From assembly GCA_002404515.1 (NCBI GenBank), contig DHJV01000157.1, positions 51,986 to 100,103 on the forward strand: a DNA stretch of 48,118 nucleotides, read 5' to 3'. Positions 22,127 through 30,844 of the stretch are shown piece after piece. The notes under the pieces were generated by a model, which saw only the letters and a list, made by a program, of their open reading frames with translations, did no database searches and was not told where the DNA came from. The stretch's first letter is position 1. Each line of letters starts with the position of its first letter. Made by a program: the position numbers and the translations under genes. Source of the stretch: Lachnospiraceae bacterium UBA4711. Its GTDB lineage: Bacteria; Bacillota; Clostridia; Lachnospirales; Lachnospiraceae.

Positions 22127-25100
22127 ATGAAAGGAAAAAGAAACATGAGAAAATTAGCGAAGCGTATAATGAGTGTTGTACTAGGCGCAGCCATGCTGGT
22201 TAGTCTGCTTCCGGCAGCGAATATGAATGTATGTGCTGCTTCTGAGTCTGTGTTTAACAATGAAGCTGCAGATAAGCTGGTGGCATCCATATTAGGCGAT
22301 GGAATTACTGCAACGAATGTGCAATGCACTGGAAGTGTGCGTGGTTTCAGTGGTGGAATGAGCGAGATTGGAATTGAATCGGGTATTGCGTTAGATACGT
22401 CGAATAATGGAGTGACCAATATTGATCCGGATTTGCTGGAGTTAATTAAAAGTAATGGAAATAGCTATGGGGATGGACATGTGTCAACCATTCAATTTGA
22501 TCTGATAGCAACGGGGTCACTGCTTAATTTTAATTATGCATTTGCTTCGTGTGAATTTGATCAACCGGCTGCATATAATGATATTTTTGGATTGTTCGTA
22601 AGTGTAAATGATAGTAAATTTGAAAATATTGCCATATTAGATGACGGAAAATCGGTGACCATTCAAAATTTGAAAGAAGGCAATTATTATACATCATGGT
22701 CTGGTCAAAAACTTAGTTTTATCAGTAGTAATTCGCATGGAAGTGGAGTTTCCAATATATTTACCGCACAAAAAAAGGTAAATAAGGGAGATAAAGTTAC
22801 TGTAAAATTTGCTATCTCAGATGTTGGAGATGATGCGCTTGATTCATATGTGTTTATTCAGGCAGGTTCCCTGAGCTTTGATGCTCCGGGAGCAAAGCCA
22901 AACTACACAAATGAAACATTGGGGGAACTGACTCCGAATGCGACATATGTTGTGTCAAGTGCGGGTGAAACCTATACATTTGTTGCTGATGAAAATGGTC
23001 AGATTCCGTTAAGTGGAACGGACCAGAATGGAAAAAATTATGACTTTATTGGTAAACAGATTTCTATTTATCAAAAGGGCGAGGGCGATACAGGAGATTC
23101 AGAAGCGAAGGATGTTGAAATTGCAGCCAGACCGAATCCGAGTGAACCGGAGGTGCCAACCGATACACCTGCAGATATTGATAAAGAAAATGTTACAACA
23201 ACGAACAACAGTATAACAATAAATGCCGTTCCGGGGCAGGAATATCGGATTGGAGAAGATGGTGAATGGATCTCTGCGGATGATGCAGGAAAAGTTGTTT
23301 TTAATGGTCTGGAAGGATTGAAAGATTATACGATTTATACGCGTGTAAAAGCGACGGATGGTGCACCTGCTTCTCTGGTATCTGAGGGTGTTAAGGTGAC
23401 AACGAAGGGAATGTTTGACGAACAGTCTATTACGAAGACGGAGAATAATGGCGTATATGATGGAACAGAACATGTACTTAAAGTGGAAACAAGCATCGAA
23501 GGAGCTACAATTACTTATTCAGATACACTGAACGGAACATATAGGGAAACACCATATTCATTTAAAAATAGTGGTACACATACAGTGTATTACTGTATTT
23601 CCAAAGATGGTTATTATAAAAAATATGGAACATTAACGATAGAAATCCAGCATGATAAGCATATTTTAGAATACTCAGCGGAGGATAACCGTTTAGTTGC
23701 AAAATGTACGGATGAAAATTGTGAGTATCATGAGAAGGGCGTTTCATTGACATTATCTGCTGATTCTAAGGTATATTCCGGCGATGATGTAAAGGCTTCC
23801 TACGGAGTTGGAGAAGCAGAGGAGTGGAAGAATGTTACCGGAACAGAAGCACCAACTATCCAATATGAATACAAAGCAACAGCAAACGGTACCTATGCAA
23901 GTACAACAGAGACTAAGAATGCTGGCTTTTATAAGGCAACAGCAACCTGCGGCAATCAAACAGCAAGTATAGAGTTTGAAATAACAAAGAAAGAAATTAC
24001 AGATAATGATGTAGTATTGGATAAGGATTCATTTGTGGTTGCTACGGATGGAACAACCGTGCAGGCACCAGCAGTCACCGTAACGAGTGATGGAAGAACG
24101 CTTGTTTCAGATATGGATTATACCTTAAGTGGTGATACTTCAAAGGTATTTGCCGGGAATTATATGATAACGGTGTCAGGAACAGGAAATTATACCGGAA
24201 TCGTGAAGAAAACGTGGAAGATTGAGAAGAACCCACAGACACTTGCAAATATGAATCCGACGATTTCCGATGCCAATATTCTTGCTACACAGGTGATTGT
24301 AGATGAATCTGTTGGCGGGGCTGGAGATGTTACATATGCAATCAGCGAGACAAATGAAGCTCCGACAGATGGATGGCAGTCATCGAATGTATTTTCCGGT
24401 CTTAAGCCGGAAACAACGTATTATGTGTTTGTCAGATGTGCGGGGGATGCAATCTATGATCCGGCAACAAGCAAAGGAACTGCGTTTACTACAAAGGCAA
24501 TTGCAAATGTTGATGTAAAGGGAATTACAGAAGTGGAAGGCATTGCTGATCCGGGTATAACATATGATGGTGAGCCTGTGACAGTCGCAGAAATAATCAA
24601 AGGAACGCCCTCTGTGACAGAGACACCATTTGATGTAACGTATACATATATCGATGCAGAAAGTGGAAAGGAACTCTCATCCGCTCCGGCAGATGCAGGC
24701 TCCTATAAGCTGATTGTTACTGTGAAATCAGCCAATACGACAGCGACGAAGGAGATTGCATTTAAGATTAAGGATGCAGAGCAGAGTACCGTTGAGGCAG
24801 AAACGATTGCCGTCGAGCCAACCACGATTTACGGTAAGAGCGATGGAAAGATCACAGGACTTTCACCAGAATATGAATATAGTACAGATGGTGGAAATAC
24901 ATATACTACGTGTGAAGGAAACGAGCTTTCCGGTGTTAGTGGTACGGTTAAGATACGAAGAAAAGCAAAGCCAAATTATGCCGCATCCGAGCCAATTGAT
25001 GTAGTGATTCCGGAAGGTAAGAAGATTAAGCTTCAGGTACCGGATATTAAAAATTGTACGATTACAGCCAGCCCAAGCGAGGTTGCATACAATGAAAGTG

Positions 25101-26059
25101 CGACGATTACGATCAAGCCGGATTCAGGTTATAAACTGACAGAGCCACTGACAGCGGTTATAGGTGGAGTGGAAAGAACCTTCGTGAAGGATTCAGATGG
25201 AAACTATACATGCACGATTTCCGAAATTAAGGGAATGGATGCTCTCAAGGTTACAGGAACAACAGGTGTTGTAGAGAAATCATATGAGGATGTAACACCG
25301 GCAACCGGTTCAGTCAACGACATCACAGGCAGCAAAGACGCGGTGGCAGAGACAAATACCTTTGCCGCAGAGATAAAGAACCCTTCAGAGTTAGAAAAAC
25401 TGTTGGATGTAACGGCACAGGAGAAAGCACAGGGCGTGAATATCTGGCTGAAGGTTGTCGATGCTTCGTCTACGGCTCCGAAAGCAGACAAAGATGTGAT
25501 TGATAACGCGAAGAATGACTTCGTAGTGGGAATGCTTCTTGATATTTCTTTGTATAAGAAAGTTGGAAATCAGGAGGCAATCAGGATTTCCAATACAAAC
25601 GGAATGACAAAAATAAGTGTTCGCATACCGGAGAATCTTAGAAAAAAAGGAAGAATGTATGAGATTATCCGTGTGCATAATGGGGTGCCGACCGTGATTC
25701 TACCGGCATACGATGTAGAAACATACACACTTACATTTGAGACAGACCAGTTCAGTACTTATGCAATCACATACAAGGACGTTGATAATTCGAAAGTAGA
25801 GGAAACGCCAGGTGCTTCGGATACAACGGAGACAAATAAAACAACGGAAACAAACAAGACACCGGAAACAACGGAGTCGCAGGTAACAAATAAGACACCA
25901 AATACGCAGGTGACAAATAAACCAAATGCACCGGCAACAGGAGATCCCTTTGATCCATTCATGTGGTTTACGATTATGGGTGTTGCGCTTCTGGCAATCC
26001 TTGGAATCATGAACAAAAAATACAAGGATGACTTAAGAGAAGAAAAGCATCAGATATAA
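22127..26059 (+). CDS. Large surface protein with choice-of-anchor L-like domain, Ig-like repeats and C-terminal anchor
   Basis: 1310-residue cell-surface protein. It has a signal peptide at about 1-37 (basic start, then VVLGAAMLVSLLPAANMNVCAA). The N-terminal domain (about 40-260) has the pattern of choice-of-anchor L proteins: NNGVTNIDPDLLELI, STIQFDLI, and YAFASCEFDQP...YNDIFGLFV. Then come Ig/FN3-like modules and MBG-like repeats (YDGTEHVLK, YSGDDVKASYG, YDGEPVTVAEI). A Thr/Asn/Lys/Glu-rich wall linker (about 1225-1265) precedes APATG (1268-1272), a hydrophobic helix and a charged tail, a sortase-like but non-LPXTG ending. SD AAAAGGAG. It lies after the kinase, regulator and pseudo-receiver, so it is the likely regulated product. 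An adhesin role is inferred. Confidence 0.88.
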   Translation: MKGKRNMRKLAKRIMSVVLGAAMLVSLLPAANMNVCAASESVFNNEAADKLVASILGDGITATNVQCTGSVRGFSGGMSEIGIESGIALDTSNNGVTNIDPDLLELIKSNGNSYGDGHVSTIQFDLIATGSLLNFNYAFASCEFDQPAAYNDIFGLFVSVNDSKFENIAILDDGKSVTIQNLKEGNYYTSWSGQKLSFISSNSHGSGVSNIFTAQKKVNKGDKVTVKFAISDVGDDALDSYVFIQAGSLSFDAPGAKPNYTNETLGELTPNATYVVSSAGETYTFVADENGQIPLSGTDQNGKNYDFIGKQISIYQKGEGDTGDSEAKDVEIAARPNPSEPEVPTDTPADIDKENVTTTNNSITINAVPGQEYRIGEDGEWISADDAGKVVFNGLEGLKDYTIYTRVKATDGAPASLVSEGVKVTTKGMFDEQSITKTENNGVYDGTEHVLKVETSIEGATITYSDTLNGTYRETPYSFKNSGTHTVYYCISKDGYYKKYGTLTIEIQHDKHILEYSAEDNRLVAKCTDENCEYHEKGVSLTLSADSKVYSGDDVKASYGVGEAEEWKNVTGTEAPTIQYEYKATANGTYASTTETKNAGFYKATATCGNQTASIEFEITKKEITDNDVVLDKDSFVVATDGTTVQAPAVTVTSDGRTLVSDMDYTLSGDTSKVFAGNYMITVSGTGNYTGIVKKTWKIEKNPQTLANMNPTISDANILATQVIVDESVGGAGDVTYAISETNEAPTDGWQSSNVFSGLKPETTYYVFVRCAGDAIYDPATSKGTAFTTKAIANVDVKGITEVEGIADPGITYDGEPVTVAEIIKGTPSVTETPFDVTYTYIDAESGKELSSAPADAGSYKLIVTVKSANTTATKEIAFKIKDAEQSTVEAETIAVEPTTIYGKSDGKITGLSPEYEYSTDGGNTYTTCEGNELSGVSGTVKIRRKAKPNYAASEPIDVVIPEGKKIKLQVPDIKNCTITASPSEVAYNESATITIKPDSGYKLTEPLTAVIGGVERTFVKDSDGNYTCTISEIKGMDALKVTGTTGVVEKSYEDVTPATGSVNDITGSKDAVAETNTFAAEIKNPSELEKLLDVTAQEKAQGVNIWLKVVDASSTAPKADKDVIDNAKNDFVVGMLLDISLYKKVGNQEAIRISNTNGMTKISVRIPENLRKKGRMYEIIRVHNGVPTVILPAYDVETYTLTFETDQFSTYAITYKDVDNSKVEETPGASDTTETNKTTETNKTPETTESQVTNKTPNTQVTNKPNAPATGDPFDPFMWFTIMGVALLAILGIMNKKYKDDLREEKHQI

Positions 26060-26106
26060 CGTGACAGCAGACATGGCGTTTGCACAGATATAACATATGG
26101 TAGCAG

Positions 26107-26180
26107 AAAACTCCCATCCACAATGGGTATGGACTTTGTAGGTTACAAAATCATACCGGTTGTTCGGATGGGAGTTTTGT
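26107..26180. terminator. Long hairpin between the surface protein gene and ttcA-like gene
   Basis: AAAACTCCCATCC (26107-26119) pairs with GGATGGGAGTTTT (26166-26178). Nested inside are GGTATG/CATACC and TTTGTA/TACAAA. The outer arm ends in TTTTGT. It may end transcription of the surface gene, but the 3' arm also forms the spacer of the next promoter. Confidence 0.6.
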
Positions 26181-26188
26181 ATTATAAT
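26160..26188 (+). promoter_or_regulatory. Promoter of the ttcA-like gene, possibly giving a leaderless mRNA
   Basis: -35 TTGTTC (26160-26165), 17-base spacer, -10 TATAAT (26183-26188). The start expected about seven bases on falls at the ATG at 26195. No ribosome site is seen at the right distance. Confidence 0.5.
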
Positions 26189-26194
26189 GCGGGT

Positions 26195-26950
26195 ATGGAA
26201 TTACAGAAATTATATAGCAAGGTGCGGCAGGCGGTGGACGCTTACAATATGATCGAGGATGGAGATAAGATTGCAATTGGCATCTCTGGAGGAAAGGACA
26301 GTCTGACACTTCTGTATGCACTGGCTGGAATGCGAAAATTTTATCCAAAAAAATACGACGTTGTGGCGATCACGGTTGATACGGGCGTAGTGGAATATAT
26401 GCAAACTCATATGATTGCAGAGGATGATTCGACGTCACAGGGGATGGATTTCTCTAAGGTGAAAGAATTGTGTGATTCGTTAAATGTTCCATATGAGATC
26501 ATCCCGACACAGATATTTCCGATTCTGATGGAACGGCAGGAGAAGCGGATGTGTCCGCTCTGTGCAAAGATGCGGAAAGGCGCATTCAATGAAGCAGCAT
26601 TGCGGCTTGGATGCAACAAGATTGCATACGCGCATCACAAGGACGATGTTGTGGAAACATTTCTGATGTCACAGGTGTTAGAAGGACGGGTGCATACATT
26701 TTCTCCGGTGACACATCTGGATGGTACGGAGCTTGATCTGATTCGCCCGCTTGTGTATGTGACAGAGGCAGAGGTACGTGGATTTATGCGGCGGTATCAG
26801 CTTCCTGTGGTAAAGAATCTGTGCCCCGTGGATGGCGCGACAAAACGGGAGGCTGCGAAGCAGATGCTGGCACGGATGGAAGAAGAATTTCCAAAGGCGA
26901 AGAGCCGGATGTTTGCGGCAATCCAGCGCGATCATATTGATGGCTGGTAA
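26195..26950 (+). CDS. PP-loop ATPase, TtcA family (tRNA 2-thiolation-like)
   Basis: 251-residue cytoplasmic enzyme of the TtcA/TilS-type PP-loop superfamily. TtcA puts sulfur on C32 of certain tRNAs using an Fe-S cluster. Seen: AIGISGGKDSLTLLYAL with SGGKDS at 31-36 (ATP pyrophosphatase loop), the CxxC pair Cys120/Cys123 in RMCPLCAKMRKGA, and AYAHHKDDVVETFLM (about 144-158). The start is set at 26195 because the family begins with a MxLQKLYS-like helix. An earlier in-frame ATG at 26123 lies within the terminator-like hairpin and has no ribosome site. A tRNA-Pro gene follows. The exact tRNA substrate is not proven. Confidence 0.88.
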   Translation: MELQKLYSKVRQAVDAYNMIEDGDKIAIGISGGKDSLTLLYALAGMRKFYPKKYDVVAITVDTGVVEYMQTHMIAEDDSTSQGMDFSKVKELCDSLNVPYEIIPTQIFPILMERQEKRMCPLCAKMRKGAFNEAALRLGCNKIAYAHHKDDVVETFLMSQVLEGRVHTFSPVTHLDGTELDLIRPLVYVTEAEVRGFMRRYQLPVVKNLCPVDGATKREAAKQMLARMEEEFPKAKSRMFAAIQRDHIDGW

Positions 26951-26979
26951 AAAAATGCCTGGTTCTATGGAAATTTGAA

Positions 26980-27008
26980 TTGATTTTTCTTGGCATTTGT
27001 GCTATCAT
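26980..27008 (+). promoter_or_regulatory. Promoter of tRNA-Pro
   Basis: -35 TTGATT (26980-26985), 17-base spacer, -10 TATCAT (27003-27008), about 30 bases before the tRNA. It may also drive the two-component genes, which show no promoter of their own. Confidence 0.6.
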
Positions 27009-27038
27009 GTCAAATGTTGGATTGATTTCCAATTTTAT

Positions 27039-27112
27039 CGGTGCGTGGCTCAGCTTGGTAGAGCGCTGCGTTCGGGACGCAGAGGTCGTGGGTTCGAATC
27101 CCGTCGCACCGA
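27039..27112 (+). tRNA. tRNA-Pro (anticodon CGG)
   Basis: 74-base cloverleaf: acceptor CGGTGCG/CGCACCG, D arm GCTC/GAGC, anticodon stem CTGCG/CGCAG with loop TTCGGGA, T arm GTGGG/CCCGT around TTCGAAT, discriminator A. Anticodon CGG reads CCG. A run of seven T's directly follows, which could act as a weak stop. Confidence 0.96.
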
Positions 27113-27152
27113 TTTTTTTGTACTCATTTTTAGGGAAAAAGGAGGAATCGGC

Positions 27153-27827
27153 ATGAAATTATTACTTGCAGAAGATGAAGTGGATATGTCCGAGGCGCTG
27201 GTCGATATTCTCACTTATCACAAGTATACGGTGGATGCTGTATTTGATGGGGAAGAAGCACTCGATTATGCAACGATCGGCGAATACGATGGCATCATCC
27301 TGGATATTATGATGCCGAAGATGAGTGGATTAGAGGTGCTGCAGAAGCTGCGGAGCCGCGGTGACCGGACACCGGTGCTGCTGCTTACAGCAAAGGCAGA
27401 GGTCGAAGACCGGATAGCTGGATTAGATATGGGAGCAGACGATTATCTCCCGAAACCATTTGCAATGGGCGAGCTGCTTGCACGCATCCGGGCAATGCTC
27501 CGGCGCAAGGAAGAATTTACCCCGGAGATTGTGAAATGCGGCGATCTGTCGCTCAATATGCACACCTATGAATTAAGTGGAAATGGACAGTCGTTTGTAT
27601 TGCCGAAGCTGGAATATCAGCTGATGGAAGTTTTTATGCTCAATCAGGGCATTTATATGTCGACGGAAAGCCTGTTAGAGAAAGTATGGGGCTTTGACAC
27701 GGATGCCGAGGTTGGTGTTGTCTGGGTGTATATTTCGTATCTGCGGAAACGGCTGCAGGTGTTAAATGTACATGTGGAGATTCAGGCAAAACGCGGAATC
27801 GGATACCGGCTTGTAGAGGTGGGGTAA
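27153..27827 (+). CDS. OmpR-family response regulator
   Basis: 224-residue DNA-binding regulator. The receiver (1-118) has Glu7/Asp8 acidic pocket, phospho-acceptor Asp51 in IILDIMMPKMSG, Thr79 and Lys101 in LPKPF. The winged-helix Trans_Reg_C domain (about 128-222) has FVLPKLEYQLMEVF and ends VEIQAKRGIGYRLV. SD AAAGGAGGAAT precedes the ATG. It starts 40 bases after tRNA-Pro and is followed after one base by its kinase. It is the most likely protein to bind the TAAGGT repeats before the VTC operon and the beta-helix gene, but this is inference. Confidence 0.95.
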   Translation: MKLLLAEDEVDMSEALVDILTYHKYTVDAVFDGEEALDYATIGEYDGIILDIMMPKMSGLEVLQKLRSRGDRTPVLLLTAKAEVEDRIAGLDMGADDYLPKPFAMGELLARIRAMLRRKEEFTPEIVKCGDLSLNMHTYELSGNGQSFVLPKLEYQLMEVFMLNQGIYMSTESLLEKVWGFDTDAEVGVVWVYISYLRKRLQVLNVHVEIQAKRGIGYRLVEVG

Positions 27828-27828
27828 A

Positions 27829-29190
27829 TTGGTTAAGACGTTACAGAAGAAGTTCATAATCACAGCGATGATCGCAATCACCGTGCTGCTCGTTGTAACG
27901 CTTGGAGCGGTCAACGGATTCAATATCAGCCGGCTTCGAAACGAGATGAATAACACGCTTACCATGCTGGCCGAAAATGATGGAATGCGGCCGGGGGATA
28001 ACGCAGGCAATCCGCAGCCTGCAACCGTAACAGATGGGATGCAGGAGCCACCAGTGGTAAATGGGACAGATCAGAACCAGATGGAAGTGCCAGATACGGG
28101 TTCGACTGACAATCAGCCACAACCGCCAGAAGCGAAGGATGACAAACGTCCGAATCTTTTCAATCCGGAGATCAGCGAGGACATGGCGATGGCAGCACGA
28201 TATTTCCTTGTGCGGTTTGACATGGATGGGAAGATCGTCTATACGGATGTAAACAACATTTCCTCCGTGGATGAGGAGACCGCCAATGCATATGCAACAG
28301 AGGTCTATGCATCTGGAAAGAACTCTGGCAAGAAGGAAGAATTTTGTTACAGAGTGCAGGCATCGAAGGATGGACGAGGCACGAATATTGTATTTCTGAA
28401 TGTGGACAGTGACCGGCAATCTATGCTGGCGGTGCTGCTTATATCCAGCCTGATATTTGTCGTTGGCTGGGGTTTGATGTTACTTTTGGTGATTGCGCTT
28501 TCCAAGCGTGCGATCCGGCCGATCGCAGAGAATCTGGAGAAGCAGAAGCAGTTCGTCACAGATGCCGGACATGAGATCAAGACGCCGCTTGCGATTATTC
28601 TCGCGAATACAGAGGCGATGGAACTGCATAACGGCGAGAGCAAATGGAGCAGGAACATCCGCAAGCAGACCGAACGCCTGTCGGGGCTGATGAAGAATCT
28701 GCTTACGCTGGCACGGATGGAAGAAGGCACGGCACCGGTTGTAATGACCGATCTGGATATGAGCAGGCTCACAAAAGAAGTGACAGATTCGTTCGTGGAA
28801 TCCGCAAAGCTGAGACAGATCGAGCTGCACACGAAGATTGCTTCGGATATCAAACTGCATGCAAACCGCGAGGAGATGACACAGCTTCTCACGATTCTGC
28901 TTGATAATGCGATTAAATATTCTGTTGAGCAGGCGGACATTGTGCTTACGCTTGCCAGACGTGGCAGGGAAGTAACGCTTAGCTGTGAAAATACATGCGA
29001 GAAGCTGCCGGATGTGGAAGCAGACCGGCTCTTCGATCGCTTCTATCGCTCGGATGCGGCACGTACGCAGAAGAGCGGCGGTTACGGCATCGGACTCTCC
29101 GTTGCCCGTGCGATTGTACAAAACCACAAAGGAAAGATTTCCGCTGAGTACAAGGACGGCAACCGCATTATATTCCGGATAGAATTTTAA
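27829..29190 (+). CDS. Sensor histidine kinase with Pro/Gly/Met-rich extracellular region
   Basis: 453-residue membrane kinase. TM1 at about 9-30 and TM2 at about 198-224 enclose an external part of some 165 residues. Its first half (about 50-110) is low-complexity, rich in Pro, Gly, Asp, Asn, Gln and Met (NPQPATVTDGMQEPPVVNG). No clear HAMP domain. HisKA has FVTDAGHEIKTPL with His248. The ATPase domain has LLDNAIKYS and SGGYGIGLSVA. It starts at TTG 27829 after AGAGGTGGGG, one base after the regulator gene. The external linker resembles those of CotH and the beta-helix lipoprotein of the same proposed regulon. The stimulus is unknown. Confidence 0.93.
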   Translation: MVKTLQKKFIITAMIAITVLLVVTLGAVNGFNISRLRNEMNNTLTMLAENDGMRPGDNAGNPQPATVTDGMQEPPVVNGTDQNQMEVPDTGSTDNQPQPPEAKDDKRPNLFNPEISEDMAMAARYFLVRFDMDGKIVYTDVNNISSVDEETANAYATEVYASGKNSGKKEEFCYRVQASKDGRGTNIVFLNVDSDRQSMLAVLLISSLIFVVGWGLMLLLVIALSKRAIRPIAENLEKQKQFVTDAGHEIKTPLAIILANTEAMELHNGESKWSRNIRKQTERLSGLMKNLLTLARMEEGTAPVVMTDLDMSRLTKEVTDSFVESAKLRQIELHTKIASDIKLHANREEMTQLLTILLDNAIKYSVEQADIVLTLARRGREVTLSCENTCEKLPDVEADRLFDRFYRSDAARTQKSGGYGIGLSVARAIVQNHKGKISAEYKDGNRIIFRIEF

Positions 29191-29221
29191 ACATATATTG
29201 CTGACCGGCGATTTCCGAAAT

Positions 29222-29356
29222 GTCAATTGACTGTTAAGGAAATTATGAGAGCGGTACATTGTCATATGATATAATGAGCAATGCGACGGATGTGCTTGCA
29301 CAAGCCGGCATATTGCGAAAACACACATGGAGCCGTCAGGCAACATGATATACTGA
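29222..29356 (+). promoter_or_regulatory. Structured upstream region of the 29420 lipoprotein gene
   Basis: Contains a perfect palindrome GTCAATTGAC (29222-29231) and an extended -10 TGATATAAT (29267-29275) without a clear -35. A possible stem follows, GACGG-ATGTG (from 29285) with CACAT...CCGTC (to 29336), and then a second -10-like TATACT (29349-29354). The TTAAGG at 29234-29239 is only half of the regulon repeat. Confidence 0.35.
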
Positions 29357-29419
29357 ACGTAGCAATGGCTGTGCCTGCATGAACCATATAGTGCTATATA
29401 AAACGGAGGGGCGTTCAGT

Positions 29420-30610
29420 ATGAAAACAAAAAGGATAATTTCGGCTGTGATTGCAAGTGCTATGATGCTTTTTCTTGCTGCGTGTGATCATCGGCCTATC
29501 GATTTAAGCAAGCTGGATGATATGACAACGACTGCACAAACCCAGATGGGAGCGGAGCCTGCCGAAACTGAAACAGAGGATGTTTCCCAGCCGGGCAGAG
29601 AAGATTTCAGAATTACGGAAACGGCGGCAAAAAGTGTACAGACGGAACAGTATGAAACGGCTGATTTCAGCATTACGATTCCGAAAGGGTGGACAGTAAC
29701 GACCGGTGGAACAAATATCTACCACAGTATTCGGATCACTGACCCGGATGAACCGTTAAATCAGATGTTTGTTCTGCTCAAAGCAGATATTCTGCTGCAT
29801 AGTCAGGCCGGTAAGGAGGCATGGCAGCAAAATTATGAAATGGGAAATGCGCAGGCTGCGATTCTGGCAAAAGCACCTGTGCTTGAGAATCCATCTACGG
29901 AGGGATTTTATAAAATATTTCCACAGTATACTTCCTTTGCATCAGATGTGGAAGCTTCCTATGCGGGGTATGTTTTTCCGCAGTTTAACGATTTTGTGGT
30001 TACGGATCGGTTTGATTCCACAAGCAGCCTGAAATCAGTTTCATTGGGAGATGAGCTGCTGCGGGCAACATTTACAGACAATGGAAGAGAGGGCGAAGGA
30101 ATGTTTGCCGCATCGGTTGTTGATTTCGGAAGTTTTGATGTCGCAAATGGAAATGTTTCGGATTACCAGCTGCAAACGGCAGATGGTGGCTACTATATGG
30201 CATATAATATTGTGGCAGTCACTGCAGCGAAGGATACATTTATTGAATGGGAAAGTGTGCTGACAGAATGTATGAAGACGCTGCAATATTCCGACAGTTT
30301 CATAAATGCAACCAACCAGGCAAGCAACGAAAAAGTTGCTTTGGCAATGCAGATCAGCCAGAATTTTAACCAGACGATGGATGCTATGATGGCTTCGTGG
30401 GAAAGCCGAAACAGAAGTCAGGACATTATGAGCCAGAAGCAGAGTGATGCGATACTTGGCTATGAGCGTGTGTACGATACAGAAACCGGAGAGATTTATA
30501 AGGCTGACAATGGATTTACGGACGTATATGACGGGGAGCGGTATCAGCCGGTGACAGATGATAATATGTATGCACAGCCGATAAGCGGTTATATAGAAGA
30601 GGTGGATTAA
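29420..30610 (+). CDS. Lipoprotein of unknown function
   Basis: 396-residue lipoprotein. Signal peptide with lipobox LAAC (Cys22). A linker rich in Thr/Glu/Ala follows (about 36-70), then a globular domain with ADFSITIPKGWTVTTGG (about 76-92), which resembles the start of PsbP-like or DUF-type stress-lipoprotein domains. The C-terminus has an unusual SQKQSDAILGYERVYDTETGEIYKA block (about 336-360) and an acidic end. It lies between the two-component pair and the VTC operon on the same strand, with its own terminator. It could take part in sensing or the same surface system, but nothing in it proves this. SD CGGAGGGG. Confidence 0.82.
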   Translation: MKTKRIISAVIASAMMLFLAACDHRPIDLSKLDDMTTTAQTQMGAEPAETETEDVSQPGREDFRITETAAKSVQTEQYETADFSITIPKGWTVTTGGTNIYHSIRITDPDEPLNQMFVLLKADILLHSQAGKEAWQQNYEMGNAQAAILAKAPVLENPSTEGFYKIFPQYTSFASDVEASYAGYVFPQFNDFVVTDRFDSTSSLKSVSLGDELLRATFTDNGREGEGMFAASVVDFGSFDVANGNVSDYQLQTADGGYYMAYNIVAVTAAKDTFIEWESVLTECMKTLQYSDSFINATNQASNEKVALAMQISQNFNQTMDAMMASWESRNRSQDIMSQKQSDAILGYERVYDTETGEIYKADNGFTDVYDGERYQPVTDDNMYAQPISGYIEEVD

Positions 30611-30680
30611 CCGCAGAATGGTTTTACGGTTTACAGACGATGGAATATCTTTGATATAGTTATAATATGATTACATGATG

Positions 30681-30720
30681 AAAAGAGTTACAGGATTCTA
30701 TTTTCCTGTAGCTCTTTTTT
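30681..30720 (+). terminator. Terminator after the lipoprotein gene
   Basis: AAAAGAGTTACAGGA pairs with TCCTGTAGCTCTTTTTT around a short loop. Confidence 0.88.
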
Positions 30721-30752
30721 GTTATGGCGGTGAAGAAGATTTAGAATTTGGA

Positions 30753-30788
30753 ATTTCTAAGGTAAATTTAAGGTAGTCCCCGTATACT
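30753..30788 (+). promoter_or_regulatory. Regulon promoter of the VTC-DUF4956-CotH operon
   Basis: CTAAGGT (30757-30763) and TTAAGGT (30768-30774) are direct repeats with an 11-bp period. Eight bases later comes -10 TATACT (30783-30788). No proper -35 exists, which fits an OmpR/PhoB-type activator sitting over it. The same arrangement, with the same ATTTCTAAGGT, ATTTAAGGT and GTCCCC blocks, stands before the beta-helix lipoprotein at 44685-44720. Confidence 0.75.
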
Positions 30789-30844
30789 CAATATCAGAGC
30801 AGGAAATCTTGCAACGATACGAGACAAGACCGGGAGGTGAGACT

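Noticed and set aside
26123..26194. Upstream start for the ttcA-like gene
   Set aside because: The extra 24 codons lie within a terminator-like hairpin and the promoter, with no ribosome site; the family N-terminus begins at 26195.
26997..27152. Upstream start of the OmpR-type regulator
   Set aside because: The extension reads through tRNA-Pro; the ATG at 27153 has a perfect ribosome site and gives the usual N-terminus.
27841..29346. Long minus-strand frames opposite the first kinase gene
   Set aside because: They mirror the codon pattern of the kinase gene; no promoter or ribosome site.
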